Positions 36,929 to 44,774 of a DNA stretch of 64,000 nucleotides are shown here, piece by piece. This stretch comes from Mucilaginibacter frigoritolerans (GTDB lineage Bacteria > Bacteroidota > Bacteroidia > Sphingobacteriales > Sphingobacteriaceae). Position numbers and translations under genes: made by a program. Numbering within the stretch: the first letter of the stretch is position 1; each line of letters starts with the position of its first letter. The stretch is from assembly GCF_007830615.1 (NCBI RefSeq), contig NZ_VLLI01000001.1, positions 544,247 through 608,246 on the forward strand. The letters are read 5' to 3'. The notes beneath the pieces are model-generated. The model ran no database searches. It saw nothing but the letters and a program-made list of their open reading frames with translations, and was not told the origin of the DNA.

Positions 36929-38824
36929 ATGACATTACAACAGATATTAAAACAGTACTGGAACCATGATGTTTTTCGCCCGATGCAGGAGGAGATCATT
37001 CAATCTGTTTTAACAGGGCATGATACTTTGGCCCTTTTACCCACAGGTGGTGGTAAATCTGTATGTTTCCAAGTTCCGGCATTGGCTAAGGATGGGGTTT
37101 GTATTGTGGTGTCTCCCTTAATAGCCTTAATGAAAGATCAGGTTGAAAATCTTAAAGCTAAAGGTATTGAAGCTGTTTCTGTTGTTTCTGGGATGAGTAA
37201 AAGAGAGATAGATTTAGCGTTGGATAGTTGTATTTATGGCGCTGTTAAATTCTTATATCTCTCGCCCGAGCGTTTGTTATCTGAGCTGGTTCGCGAGCGG
37301 ATCAAATATATGAATGTGAATTTGATAGCGGTTGATGAAGCACATTGTATTTCACAATGGGGCTATGATTTCAGGCCCCCATATTTACATATAGCTGATT
37401 TGAGAGAATTGCATCCAGATGTTCCTGTTCTAGCGCTTACGGCAACTGCCACTGCGGAGGTAAGGGAAGATATAAAGCAAAAGCTATCTTTTAAAAATTC
37501 TGTTGTTTTTCAAATGAGTTTTGAGCGGAAAAATATTAGTTATATAGTTCAAAATGAAGAGAATAAATCCAGAAAGTTGCTTGATATTGCAAAAGGTGTA
37601 AAAGGCAGTGGTATTGTTTATGTGCGAAGCAGGAAAGAAACCGTTGAAATAGCCAAATTTTACAATGATAATGGTATCAAAGCCGATTATTACCATGCAG
37701 GTTTAGAGGCTGGCTTACGTTCAGCTAAACAAGAAAGCTGGAAGAATAGCCGCACCCGTATCATTATAGCAACCAATGCTTTTGGAATGGGTATTGATAA
37801 ACCCGATGTACGTTTTGTTATCCATAAGGACATGCCTGAAAGTCTGGAAGCATATTATCAGGAAGCTGGCAGGGTAGGCCGCGATGAGCATAAAGCATAT
37901 GCTGTTTTATTATATAATTACACGGACAGACTTAAGCAAGAAAAGAAATTTGAACTTAGTTTTCCAACTGTCGGTGAAATTAAGCAGGTATATCATTACC
38001 TGGCCAATTTTTATCAAATAGCTTTTGAGACAGGCGAGGGATTAAGCTTTGATCTTAACTTAAGTGAGTTCTGTACTCGCTTTAAGTTAGAACCCGTTAA
38101 AACTATTAATGCGCTAAAGTTTTTAGAACAAGATGAATACTTATCATTCAATGAAAGCGTTTTTTTGCCATCAAGATTCCGGTTTGACATAGATAATGAA
38201 GAATTGTATAATTTCCAGATCCAAAATCCCGGCTGGGACCCTTTTATTAAAACGATATTACGCTCTTATGGTGGATCTTTTGATAATTATGTAAGCATGC
38301 GGGAATTTGATCTTGCACGCCGTGCAAATATGAATGTGCAACAGGTTATTGAAGGGTTAAAAAAACTACAGGAATTTAAAATACTAAGTTATCTGCAACA
38401 AACTGATCAGCCCCAGGTAACTTATTTGAAGCCACGCCAGCATACCGATGCATTGTACATTAATAAAGCAGCAATTGAGCAGCGCAAAGCTATCTACCTT
38501 AAAAAGATGGAGGCGGTTTTTGCCTACGCCACTCATAAAAAATGCCGCAGCCAAATGCTTCTCGCTTATTTTGATGAGTTAAATGCTGAAAAATGCGGGA
38601 TATGTGATATTTGCCTGGAAGAAAAAAGGCAAAAGAATAGCTCAGAAATATTTGATGATATTACGAACGAAATAGTTCAGTTATTAAATACTTCATCCCT
38701 TGACCTGCCTACTTTGGTTATCTCAACCAACATTGGTACCGAAAAAGAAAAAATAGATACCATTAGGGTGCTGCTTGATGCCGGAAAAATAAAATTTGCC
38801 GGTGATAAACTAGTAATCGGCTAA
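36929..38824 (+). CDS. recQ: RecQ-family ATP-dependent DNA helicase
   Basis: 3'-5' DNA helicase for recombination and repair. The 631-residue protein has the aromatic Q-motif region FRPMQEEIIQSVL, Walker A TGGGKS (39-44), motif II DEAH (136-139) followed by the RecQ aromatic loop CISQWGYDFRPPY, motif VI QEAGRVGRDE, and the RecQ-Ct zinc site with cysteines in KKCRSQ and EKCGICDIC (about 535-560). I do not see an HRDC domain at the C-terminus, so it is a shorter RecQ. Divergent from the amidohydrolase gene. Confidence 0.92.
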   Translation: MTLQQILKQYWNHDVFRPMQEEIIQSVLTGHDTLALLPTGGGKSVCFQVPALAKDGVCIVVSPLIALMKDQVENLKAKGIEAVSVVSGMSKREIDLALDSCIYGAVKFLYLSPERLLSELVRERIKYMNVNLIAVDEAHCISQWGYDFRPPYLHIADLRELHPDVPVLALTATATAEVREDIKQKLSFKNSVVFQMSFERKNISYIVQNEENKSRKLLDIAKGVKGSGIVYVRSRKETVEIAKFYNDNGIKADYYHAGLEAGLRSAKQESWKNSRTRIIIATNAFGMGIDKPDVRFVIHKDMPESLEAYYQEAGRVGRDEHKAYAVLLYNYTDRLKQEKKFELSFPTVGEIKQVYHYLANFYQIAFETGEGLSFDLNLSEFCTRFKLEPVKTINALKFLEQDEYLSFNESVFLPSRFRFDIDNEELYNFQIQNPGWDPFIKTILRSYGGSFDNYVSMREFDLARRANMNVQQVIEGLKKLQEFKILSYLQQTDQPQVTYLKPRQHTDALYINKAAIEQRKAIYLKKMEAVFAYATHKKCRSQMLLAYFDELNAEKCGICDICLEEKRQKNSSEIFDDITNEIVQLLNTSSLDLPTLVISTNIGTEKEKIDTIRVLLDAGKIKFAGDKLVIG

Positions 38825-38896
38825 TTTTACTCTCTTCCGGGCACTTGTAAGACGTTGCCCTGGCCCTTTAATTAAAGTACAATTAATGTTGATTTG

Positions 38897-38917
38897 ATAG
38901 TGTAATAATTACACTAT
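38897..38917. promoter_or_regulatory. 21-bp perfect palindrome upstream of GIN gene 1
   Basis: ATAGTGTAAT and ATTACACTAT around a central A. It lies ten bases before the first direct repeat of the GIN promoter and has no counterpart at the other two GIN genes. Possible operator; partner unknown. Confidence 0.45.
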
Positions 38918-38926
38918 GGTGATAAA

Positions 38927-39018
38927 TTTCGCCGATAAAAACCCCACCTTTGCCGATGAAAATAAGGCGTTCATCTATTTTATAAAATAATCTGTAACGT
39001 TTTAAAAATAGTATCGTC
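38927..39018 (+). promoter_or_regulatory. GIN gene 1 control region: 21-bp-spaced direct repeats plus TGTAAC-N16-CGTC
   Basis: TTTCGCCGA (38927-38935) and CTTTGCCGA (38948-38956) are 9-bp direct repeats with a 12-bp spacer. TGTAAC lies at 38993-38998 and CGTC at 39015-39018, exactly 16 bases apart. The same layout recurs before the other two GIN paralogues. The repeat geometry is that of LytTR response-regulator sites, and AAC/CGTC pairs resemble ECF sigma promoters. Both assignments are inferences. Confidence 0.6.
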
Positions 39019-39078
39019 TTATGGATGTATTTAAAAATTATAAGAATACAATTATTTGACAATCAAAGTTTTAATAAA

Positions 39079-39681
39079 ATGAAAATAAAAATCTTATCCA
39101 TAATCACATTAATAGTTATTGTATTTGGAATATCAAATTTAACCTATGCTGCTACCACAAATGATGTAGTTGTTACTACATTAACTGACATCAGCGCTAT
39201 CAACAAAATTGAAGTTCATGGAAATGTTGAACTATTTATTTCTGACGGTTCTGCAGATCAGGTAAAAGTTTACGATCAATATTATGGCGAAAGCGCATTA
39301 GTACAAAGCCACAACGGTGTATTGCGTATTTCATCATACAAAAATGAAAAATTAGTGGTTTGGGTTACCGCTTCTGACCTTCATTCTGTATCTGCTTTTG
39401 ATAATTCAGAAGTAAAATCATTTGGTAATATTTCAAAAATCGAATTCAGTGTTGATTTGCATAACAATGCATCAGCTAAATTGAACCTTGACGTTTTTGC
39501 TGCTAACGTATCTGTTAACGATCATGCTAAAGCTGATTTAAGTGGTGATGTCAATGATTTTAGTTTGAGCCATAATGTATCTTCAAGTGTAAATAACTAT
39601 AATTTAAAAGCTATTCACTATACTGAAAATAAAATCAATTTTCCAATTGAAGCCAAAACTGAAGAAGTAGTAGGCATCTAA
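39079..39681 (+). CDS. Secreted GIN-domain (DUF2807-like) protein, paralogue 1
   Basis: 200 residues from the ATG at 39079, which begins a signal peptide (MKIKILSIITLIVIVFGIS, ending TYAA). The 18 residues upstream in frame are not signal-like. The mature part is a repetitive beta-strand sequence, ISAINKIEVHGNVELFISDG through KIEFSVDLHNNASAKLNLD, matching the head GIN/DUF2807 right-handed beta-helix seen in Bacteroidota surface proteins. About nine tenths of the central residues match paralogue 2; the C-terminal tail differs. The function is unknown. It is controlled by the direct-repeat/CGTC region upstream and ends at a strong terminator. Confidence 0.8.
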   Translation: MKIKILSIITLIVIVFGISNLTYAATTNDVVVTTLTDISAINKIEVHGNVELFISDGSADQVKVYDQYYGESALVQSHNGVLRISSYKNEKLVVWVTASDLHSVSAFDNSEVKSFGNISKIEFSVDLHNNASAKLNLDVFAANVSVNDHAKADLSGDVNDFSLSHNVSSSVNNYNLKAIHYTENKINFPIEAKTEEVVGI

Positions 39682-39716
39682 GCTTAACTTTTGCAAAAGT
39701 TCAACATATATTCTGG

Positions 39717-39748
39717 AAAGCTATCTGTTAAGGCAGATAGCTTTTTTG
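39717..39748 (+). terminator. Terminator of GIN gene 1
   Basis: AAAGCTATCTG (39717-39727) pairs exactly with CAGATAGCTTT (39734-39744), with a TTAAGG loop and a following T run. A similar stem follows GIN gene 2, so it was probably copied with the gene. Confidence 0.92.
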
Positions 39749-39753
39749 TTTTA

Positions 39754-40932
39754 TCAACTGTTCAAATCGTTTTGGCCGAGTACGTTAAGCATAAAAGAAA
39801 TAGCATCTGCTGAGTGCAATGCATCACCTGATACCAGTGATTGTTCTGCTATTTCTGAAGCCCTTAACCGCATTTGTTTTTCATAAGCTGCAATAGCTGA
39901 TAAGGTGTCATTATAATCGGCGCTTGTAAGGCATATGCTTAATTCTAAAGCATCCAGCATGGCCATATTTACACCTTCGCCTGCATAAGGGGGCATAAGG
40001 TGCGCAGCATCGCCCAGTATAGTAAGATTAGGTAATGCCTCCCAGGTTTGATCCAGTGGCATACAATAAATTGGACGCGGTACAAATGATGAGCTTGCAT
40101 TTTCAAACAATTCCAGCCATACGTTATCCCAACTGAAGTATTCTTTTTTAAACCATGCGAGTACCTGAGCTTTGTTTGAAAAATCTATTCCACTTTCCAC
40201 AACCCAATTTTGCGTGGTTTTGGAACCTGTATAAAATACCAGGCTGCCATCTCCTTTAGAGCTGACGATTAAAGTTTTCTCATCCCCAATGGCAAATATT
40301 TTACCGCCGTTTAATAACTTGTGGACCCGCGGACTTGCTGTTTCTGAATGATATACAGCGCCTTCAATAGCAGTAATTCCTGAGTAAAAAGCAGGTGTTT
40401 CGGTAATATACGGACGGATTTTTGAGTTGGCCCCATCTGCTGCAATTACAATATCAGAAAGTACAGAAGTCCCATTTTTAAATTCCAGTATCCACGAGTT
40501 ATTTTGAGGGGTGAGTGATACAAATTGACTATCCCAATTTACAGTATCTGGTTGCAATGAGTCCAATAAAATTTGTTGTAGTGGACCGCGGTCAATTTCC
40601 GGTCTGAAATTTTCATCATGCTGGCCCATCACAATGGTTTCATTTGCATGGTCGTCAAATACAATATTTGCGTTTTTATCCATGATACGCAACCTATCAG
40701 CTCCCGGGCGATAATTTGCTTTAAAAACTTCTATCAAGCCGGCTGCCCGTATTGCTTTTAGGCCCGATTCATCATGCAGATCCAAGGTAGCCCCTTTGGC
40801 TCTTGCGTCTTTATTTATATCTCTTTCGTATACTTGTACGTCAGCTCCGCTCATTTGTAAGAGCCGGGCTAATGTTAATCCTCCCGGTCCTGCGCCTACA
40901 ATAGCTATTTTTTTATTTTTAATGGTATTCAT
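39754..40932 (-). CDS. FAD-dependent monooxygenase, Tet(X)-like
   Basis: 392 residues of the aromatic-hydroxylase/UbiH-type flavoprotein family. It has a dinucleotide loop IAIVGAGPGGLTLARLL (9-25), YERD after beta-2, GATLDLHDESG, a conserved Arg in EIDRGPLQQILLDSL, and the FAD-ribityl motif GDAAHLMPPYAGEGVNMAMLDALEL. These match the layout of Tet(X) tetracycline hydroxylases and close relatives, but relatives with other substrates are common, so resistance is only a hypothesis. It is the second gene of a two-gene operon behind a TetR regulator (17-base gap), which supports a xenobiotic-inducible role. Confidence 0.85.
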   Translation of the reverse strand: MNTIKNKKIAIVGAGPGGLTLARLLQMSGADVQVYERDINKDARAKGATLDLHDESGLKAIRAAGLIEVFKANYRPGADRLRIMDKNANIVFDDHANETIVMGQHDENFRPEIDRGPLQQILLDSLQPDTVNWDSQFVSLTPQNNSWILEFKNGTSVLSDIVIAADGANSKIRPYITETPAFYSGITAIEGAVYHSETASPRVHKLLNGGKIFAIGDEKTLIVSSKGDGSLVFYTGSKTTQNWVVESGIDFSNKAQVLAWFKKEYFSWDNVWLELFENASSSFVPRPIYCMPLDQTWEALPNLTILGDAAHLMPPYAGEGVNMAMLDALELSICLTSADYNDTLSAIAAYEKQMRLRASEIAEQSLVSGDALHSADAISFMLNVLGQNDLNS

Positions 40933-40949
40933 TGTTCTTGTTTTATCAA

Positions 40950-41546
40950 TTATTTTAATAGCCCTTTTATTACTGATTCACAACATTCTGTAAGCATTTC
41001 TTCAGTAATTATTTGCTGTGGCCTATCCAGATAGTCGAAATATTCACTTACTAAATCAATTAAGGGGGCGTTTAATAAAGCTCTGAGTACATCATGCGGG
41101 AAGTTTTTAATAATTCCTGCGGTTATATTCAACTCTAAAAAATTATGAATAGGCGAAAAGTAATCCCCTTGTTTAATGTTTTTCTGCTGGTAGGCTTTGT
41201 TCAAAAGGGGAGATGATTTTCCATATTTAATTAGCGCGAATGAGGGTTTGTTGTTTTTTAAGTATTGGAAAGCGTTCATCCATATTTTTTTAACGCCTTC
41301 CGTAAAATCCATAGTGGGGCTAAAATCTTCTAGAATGGCAGATTCATAGTTGCCCAATACCTCTTCAATAAAAAGCTTAATCAAAAAATCCTCTTTGTTT
41401 TCATATTTAAGGTAGATGGTACGGGGAGATATGTTAGCTGCTTTAGCCAATTTCTGCATGCTCAAGTTCTCGAGTCCTTCTTTTGCAATTATTTGCAGAG
41501 CCATAGTACGGATGGCTTCCTCTTTTTCCAAACTCTTTGGTCTCAT
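40950..41546 (-). CDS. TetR-family transcriptional regulator
   Basis: 198 residues. The N-terminal DNA-binding helix-turn-helix is MQKLAKAANISPRTIYLKYENKEDFLIKLF (about residues 24-53), with the typical TetR spacing. The rest is an all-helical ligand and dimer domain. It is the first gene of the operon with the flavin monooxygenase, so it most likely represses both and responds to the enzyme's substrate. A palindromic TAAACGTTTA directly upstream of its -7 box (41594-41603) is the best operator candidate. Confidence 0.9.
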   Translation of the reverse strand: MRPKSLEKEEAIRTMALQIIAKEGLENLSMQKLAKAANISPRTIYLKYENKEDFLIKLFIEEVLGNYESAILEDFSPTMDFTEGVKKIWMNAFQYLKNNKPSFALIKYGKSSPLLNKAYQQKNIKQGDYFSPIHNFLELNITAGIIKNFPHDVLRALLNAPLIDLVSEYFDYLDRPQQIITEEMLTECCESVIKGLLK

Positions 41547-41583
41547 TTTAATCTTTTATTACTTGTTTAAGAAAACTTTGATA

Positions 41584-41606
41584 CAAATATAAGTAAACGT
41601 TTATTT
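41584..41606 (-). promoter_or_regulatory. Promoter and probable operator of the TetR-monooxygenase operon
   Basis: On the minus strand TATATTTG (41584-41591) is a perfect TAnnTTTG -7 box. Immediately upstream lies the palindrome TAAACGTTTA (41594-41603), flanked by further matching A/T pairs, where a bound TetR would block RNA polymerase. The TSS would be about 30-40 bases before the TetR ATG. Confidence 0.6.
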
Positions 41607-41687
41607 ATTTAATAATTTATTTAAAATTATAACCAAGGAATGATGAGCTTTTCAGAAGGCATAAAAGGATAGGTCTATTGCCGGAAA

Positions 41688-41780
41688 TTTCGCCGACGTC
41701 TTCGCCGCGTTTACCGATAAAAACCCACCGTATGTAGAATACAGGCAATATTGCTGTAACGTTTTTTGTTGGCCGCCGTC
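41688..41780 (+). promoter_or_regulatory. GIN gene 2 control region: direct repeats plus TGTAAC-N16-CGTC
   Basis: TTTCGCCGA (41688-41696) and GTTTACCGA (41709-41717) are 21 bp apart; TGTAAC 41755-41760 and CGTC 41777-41780 have a 16-base spacer. An extra TTCGCCG lies between the repeats (41701-41707). Layout and distances match GIN genes 1 and 3 within one base. Confidence 0.65.
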
Positions 41781-41836
41781 ATATTGGTGTATTTAAAAAC
41801 ATAAATAATTAATTGACAATCAAAATATTAAATATC

Positions 41837-42442
41837 ATGAAAACTACATTTTTAACCGTATTCACTGCACTTGTTTTAGTATCAGGAATAGCCAATTCAA
41901 CTTATGCAGCAGCACCTGTAAAAAATCAAAACGTTACCGTATTAACTGATATCAGTGCTATCAACAAAATTGAAGTGTATGGCAATGTTGAGCTTTATAT
42001 CTCTGATGGTTCAGCCGACCAGGTAAAAGTTTATAACCAATATTATGGCGAAAGTGCATTGGTACAAAGCCACAATGGGGTATTGCGTATATCATCATAC
42101 AAAAATGAAAAACTGGTTGTTTGGGTTACTGCTGCTGATCTTCGTTCAGTATCTGCTTATGATAATTCAGAAGTTAAATCATTCGGTAATATTTCAAAAA
42201 TTGAGTTCGACGTTGATTTGCACAACAATGCCTCAGCCAATTTGAATTTGGATGCTTTCAGCGCAAATGTAACCTTAAATGACCACGCTAAAGCCAATTT
42301 AAAAGGCACAGCCAACGATTTAAGCTTACAACACAGTGTAGGATCAAGTGTAAATAGCTATAACTTTTCAGCCGTTCATTATACCGAAAACAAGACAGGC
42401 ATGCCCGCCGAAACAAAAAACGAAGACGTAGCCGTTCTTTAA
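41837..42442 (+). CDS. Secreted GIN-domain (DUF2807-like) protein, paralogue 2
   Basis: 201 residues from the ATG at 41837 (MKTTFLTVFTALVLVSGIA signal peptide, ending TYAA), preferred over an upstream in-frame start at 41813. The body, from ISAINKIEVYGNVELYISDG to KIEFDVDLHNNASANLNLD, is nearly identical to paralogue 1 and is predicted to be a beta-helix exposed outside the inner membrane. The C-terminal tail (TENKTGMPAETKNEDVAVL) is similar to that of paralogue 1. The terminator stem at 42476-42500 resembles that of gene 1. The function is unknown. Confidence 0.8.
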   Translation: MKTTFLTVFTALVLVSGIANSTYAAAPVKNQNVTVLTDISAINKIEVYGNVELYISDGSADQVKVYNQYYGESALVQSHNGVLRISSYKNEKLVVWVTAADLRSVSAYDNSEVKSFGNISKIEFDVDLHNNASANLNLDAFSANVTLNDHAKANLKGTANDLSLQHSVGSSVNSYNFSAVHYTENKTGMPAETKNEDVAVL

Positions 42443-42475
42443 TAGCACTTTAGCAAGTTCAATATATATTCAGGG

Positions 42476-42507
42476 AGCTATCTGTTTTGAACAGGTGGCT
42501 TTTTTTA
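42476..42507 (+). terminator. Terminator of GIN gene 2
   Basis: AGCTATCTGTT (42476-42486) pairs with AACAGGTGGCT (42490-42500), mostly perfectly, with a TTG loop and seven T after it. Confidence 0.88.
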
Positions 42508-42670
42508 TAGAATAACTTTTTAACAAAAGGCAAGTGAAAAATGAATTTAATTATCTGCTTTTTGTAAAGTTTCTGTAAATGATTTAAGCCTGATAAATAT
42601 ATTTTAACAAGTATCTATTTTTGACTTGTTGATTGATTTGGTCAACTGTTAAATTCTAGCATTTATTATT

Positions 42671-43357
42671 ATGAATAAAATATTACTTTCATCGCTGTTT
42701 TTGTTGGTTATACAGCTTAATGTTTTCGGCCAAAGTGACTGGAAATTAAATACTGAAAAAGAAGGAATAAAAATCTATACCAGCCAGGTTCCTGATTCAA
42801 AAATTAAAGCTATAAAGGTTGAATGTGAAGTACAGGCAACTCCAGCACAACTGGTTGCTGTACTTATGGATGTGAATAATAGTACAGAGTGGGTTTACCA
42901 TACTAAAAGCTGTACATTAATTAAACAGGTTTCCCCATCTGAGCTTTATTACTATTCAGAAGTAAATTTACCCTGGCCGGCAGCAAACAGGGATTTTGTA
43001 GCTCATTTAACTGTTTCACAAAATCCAGTAACAAAAGTGGTAGAAATTAACGGACCTGCCGTACCAGGATTTGTTCCGGTAAAAAAAGGCGTTGTACGTA
43101 TTGATCATTCAAGCGGTAAATGGACAATTATACCATGTGGTGATCACGTTAAAGTTGAATACGCATTGCACGTTGAACCAGGAGGCAATATCCCTGCTTG
43201 GATGGTTAACATGTTTGCAACTGATGGGCCTATGCAGATATTTAAAAAACTGAAATTGGAATTGCAAAAACCTGCTTATAAAAATGCAGTTCTCCCATCT
43301 TTTGAAAATTACACTGCCGGTACTGATAGGGCCGAAATAAAAAGCAGCTATAGATAA
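42671..43357 (+). CDS. Secreted START/SRPBCC-domain protein
   Basis: 228 residues with a signal peptide (MNKILLSSLFLLVIQLNVFG, cleavage before QSDW). The mature part follows the START lipid-transfer fold: the opening WKLNTEKEGIKIYTSQVPDSKIKAIKVECEV, the VLMDVNNSTEWVYHTKSC segment, YYYSEVNLPWPAANRDFV, and a long C-terminal helix IFKKLKLELQKPAYKN. Such Bacteroidota proteins probably bind a hydrophobic ligand in the periplasm; the ligand is unknown. The last codons form the left arm of a terminator stem (43340-43353), so the gene end and terminator overlap. Confidence 0.85.
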   Translation: MNKILLSSLFLLVIQLNVFGQSDWKLNTEKEGIKIYTSQVPDSKIKAIKVECEVQATPAQLVAVLMDVNNSTEWVYHTKSCTLIKQVSPSELYYYSEVNLPWPAANRDFVAHLTVSQNPVTKVVEINGPAVPGFVPVKKGVVRIDHSSGKWTIIPCGDHVKVEYALHVEPGGNIPAWMVNMFATDGPMQIFKKLKLELQKPAYKNAVLPSFENYTAGTDRAEIKSSYR

Positions 43358-43378
43358 TATACCTATAGCTGCTTTTTA
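43340..43378. terminator. Bidirectional terminator overlapping the START gene end
   Basis: AAAAGCAGCTATAG (43340-43353) pairs exactly with CTATAGCTGCTTTT (43363-43376), with A and T runs on both sides. It serves the START gene and the convergent lipoprotein gene that ends at 43397. The left arm lies inside the coding region. Confidence 0.92.
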
Positions 43379-43396
43379 TTTCGGGAATAAATAATT

Positions 43397-44497
43397 CTAA
43401 TTATTTTTCAACCCTAATTTGTGATCGGTAAAATCAATCATATATTCATTATTTAAAAAGAATTCCAGCCCAAAAACAGTTTCATTGCCATTTGCTGTAC
43501 CCGGATTTTCAACGTTAGTTAAGTTTTCTGTAGCAGACGTTACATATGAATAGGTAAAGCCCGATGTAGTAGAAACAGATACAGCACTATTTGTTGGCAA
43601 TAAATTAGTACCACTACCTGCGTATGTTGGATCTTCTAAATAGCTATATGGTTCCGTTCCGGTGTCAAACAATACATAAGATGCAAATGATTTATTGTTA
43701 TAGGTAACAGTTCCCGGAATAACTGGTGCATAACCATCCCCCTGATAATAACTTAATGTGGCAAACGAAAAGCCTGATGAGCCTGAAAGATCGTCGGATG
43801 TTAAGCCTAGTGTAAGAGCATCAACATAAGTGCCCAAATAGGAATAATCACTTGTTCCAATGGCTGACATTTTAAACCCCTTAGTCAAACCAGTTCCAGG
43901 GTCAAAATAACTAAATGGACTTGTTATATTAACATTGTTTGAGAACTGGAGGTCATATTCTGAAGATACACCAAAAACATCAAATTCATGAGCAGGGAGA
44001 ATATTGTTTTGTGAATCAACTGCTTTATAATACAAAAAGAAAGGCAGACGTTTAATAACAATACTCCCATTTTCATCACCTATGGTTACAGATGCATAGG
44101 CCAGATTTCCATAAACTGTTTCTGTTGTTGCTGAGTCAACCCCATATGCAATACTTGATGTTTGGTTAGTTAAGGTAATACCATCAACTACAGTTGAATC
44201 GCCTGTAAAAACAAAACCCGAAGTACTAATCATTGATGCAGGTAATATATTTGTCGCATCAATTACCATTCCTCCTGAACCGGTATCAAATACCAAAAGT
44301 GAATCAAGGTTTTGGGTACCAACTTTTGATATAACAATGCCTAATTCTTTATAAATTGATGAACTGTAGGCATATAATCCAAGCTTGGTGGGAGTTGCTA
44401 CAGTAGTATGATGCTCCTTTTTACATGATGCTAAAGCAAGTAATGATAAGGAAACCAATATAAAGGAAAGATTTTTGAAAGAGTATATTTTTACCAT
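43397..44497 (-). CDS. Lipoprotein with two aspartic-protease (retropepsin/pepsin-like) lobes
   Basis: 366 residues; lipoprotein signal with Cys 25 (LASC then KKEHH). Two catalytic-type motifs occur in one chain: LLVFDTGSGG (Asp 71) and YVLFDTGTEP (Asp 278). Each lobe also has the downstream hydrophobic-hydrophobic-Gly motif: DVFGVSSEYDLQF (about 173-185), and ETVFGLEFFLNNEYMIDFTDHKLGL near the C-terminus, which reads very much like retropepsins. So it looks like a single-chain, two-lobed aspartic peptidase anchored in a membrane, rare in bacteria. Activity and substrate are unproven. It has a TAAGTTTG box at 44520-44527 on this strand. Confidence 0.72.
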   Translation of the reverse strand: MVKIYSFKNLSFILVSLSLLALASCKKEHHTTVATPTKLGLYAYSSSIYKELGIVISKVGTQNLDSLLVFDTGSGGMVIDATNILPASMISTSGFVFTGDSTVVDGITLTNQTSSIAYGVDSATTETVYGNLAYASVTIGDENGSIVIKRLPFFLYYKAVDSQNNILPAHEFDVFGVSSEYDLQFSNNVNITSPFSYFDPGTGLTKGFKMSAIGTSDYSYLGTYVDALTLGLTSDDLSGSSGFSFATLSYYQGDGYAPVIPGTVTYNNKSFASYVLFDTGTEPYSYLEDPTYAGSGTNLLPTNSAVSVSTTSGFTYSYVTSATENLTNVENPGTANGNETVFGLEFFLNNEYMIDFTDHKLGLKNN

Positions 44498-44519
44498 ATT
44501 ATTAAAATTGATACTATTA

Positions 44520-44527
44520 CAAACTTA
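44520..44527 (-). promoter_or_regulatory. Candidate -7 box for the aspartic-protease-like lipoprotein
   Basis: Minus-strand TAAGTTTG matches TAnnTTTG, 23 bases upstream of the ATG at 44497. Confidence 0.45.
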
Positions 44528-44625
44528 GGTTTTTTGAATTTATTATATCTGTTTATAATATTTAAGCATTAGTGGTACTAATATAACCATAAAGAATATT
44601 TCTTCTCCCTGCCTGAACCATTTAT

Positions 44626-44718
44626 TTTCACCGACCATCTTCCAGCTTTTACCGAAAAAAAGCCCATATATAACTAATAGAGGGTGTTTTGCTGTAACGT
44701 TTTTTACTGCTATTCGTC
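44626..44718 (+). promoter_or_regulatory. GIN gene 3 control region: direct repeats plus TGTAAC-N16-CGTC
   Basis: TTTCACCGA (44626-44634) and TTTTACCGA (44647-44655) are again 21 bp apart, and TGTAAC (44693-44698) is followed after 16 bases by CGTC (44715-44718). The bases between these elements differ from those at genes 1 and 2, so the elements look selected rather than merely inherited. Confidence 0.65.
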
Positions 44719-44774
44719 ATATTGATGTATTTGAAAATAAAGAATAATTAATTGACAATCAAAATATTAATATC

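Noticed and set aside
36771..36935. Upstream extension of the propeller-amidohydrolase frame
   Set aside because: It would overlap the recQ start and lacks signal-peptide character; the ATG at 36770 starts a proper signal peptide.
42045..42245. Alternative frame within GIN gene 2
   Set aside because: Shadow of the GIN frame, which is conserved in three paralogues.
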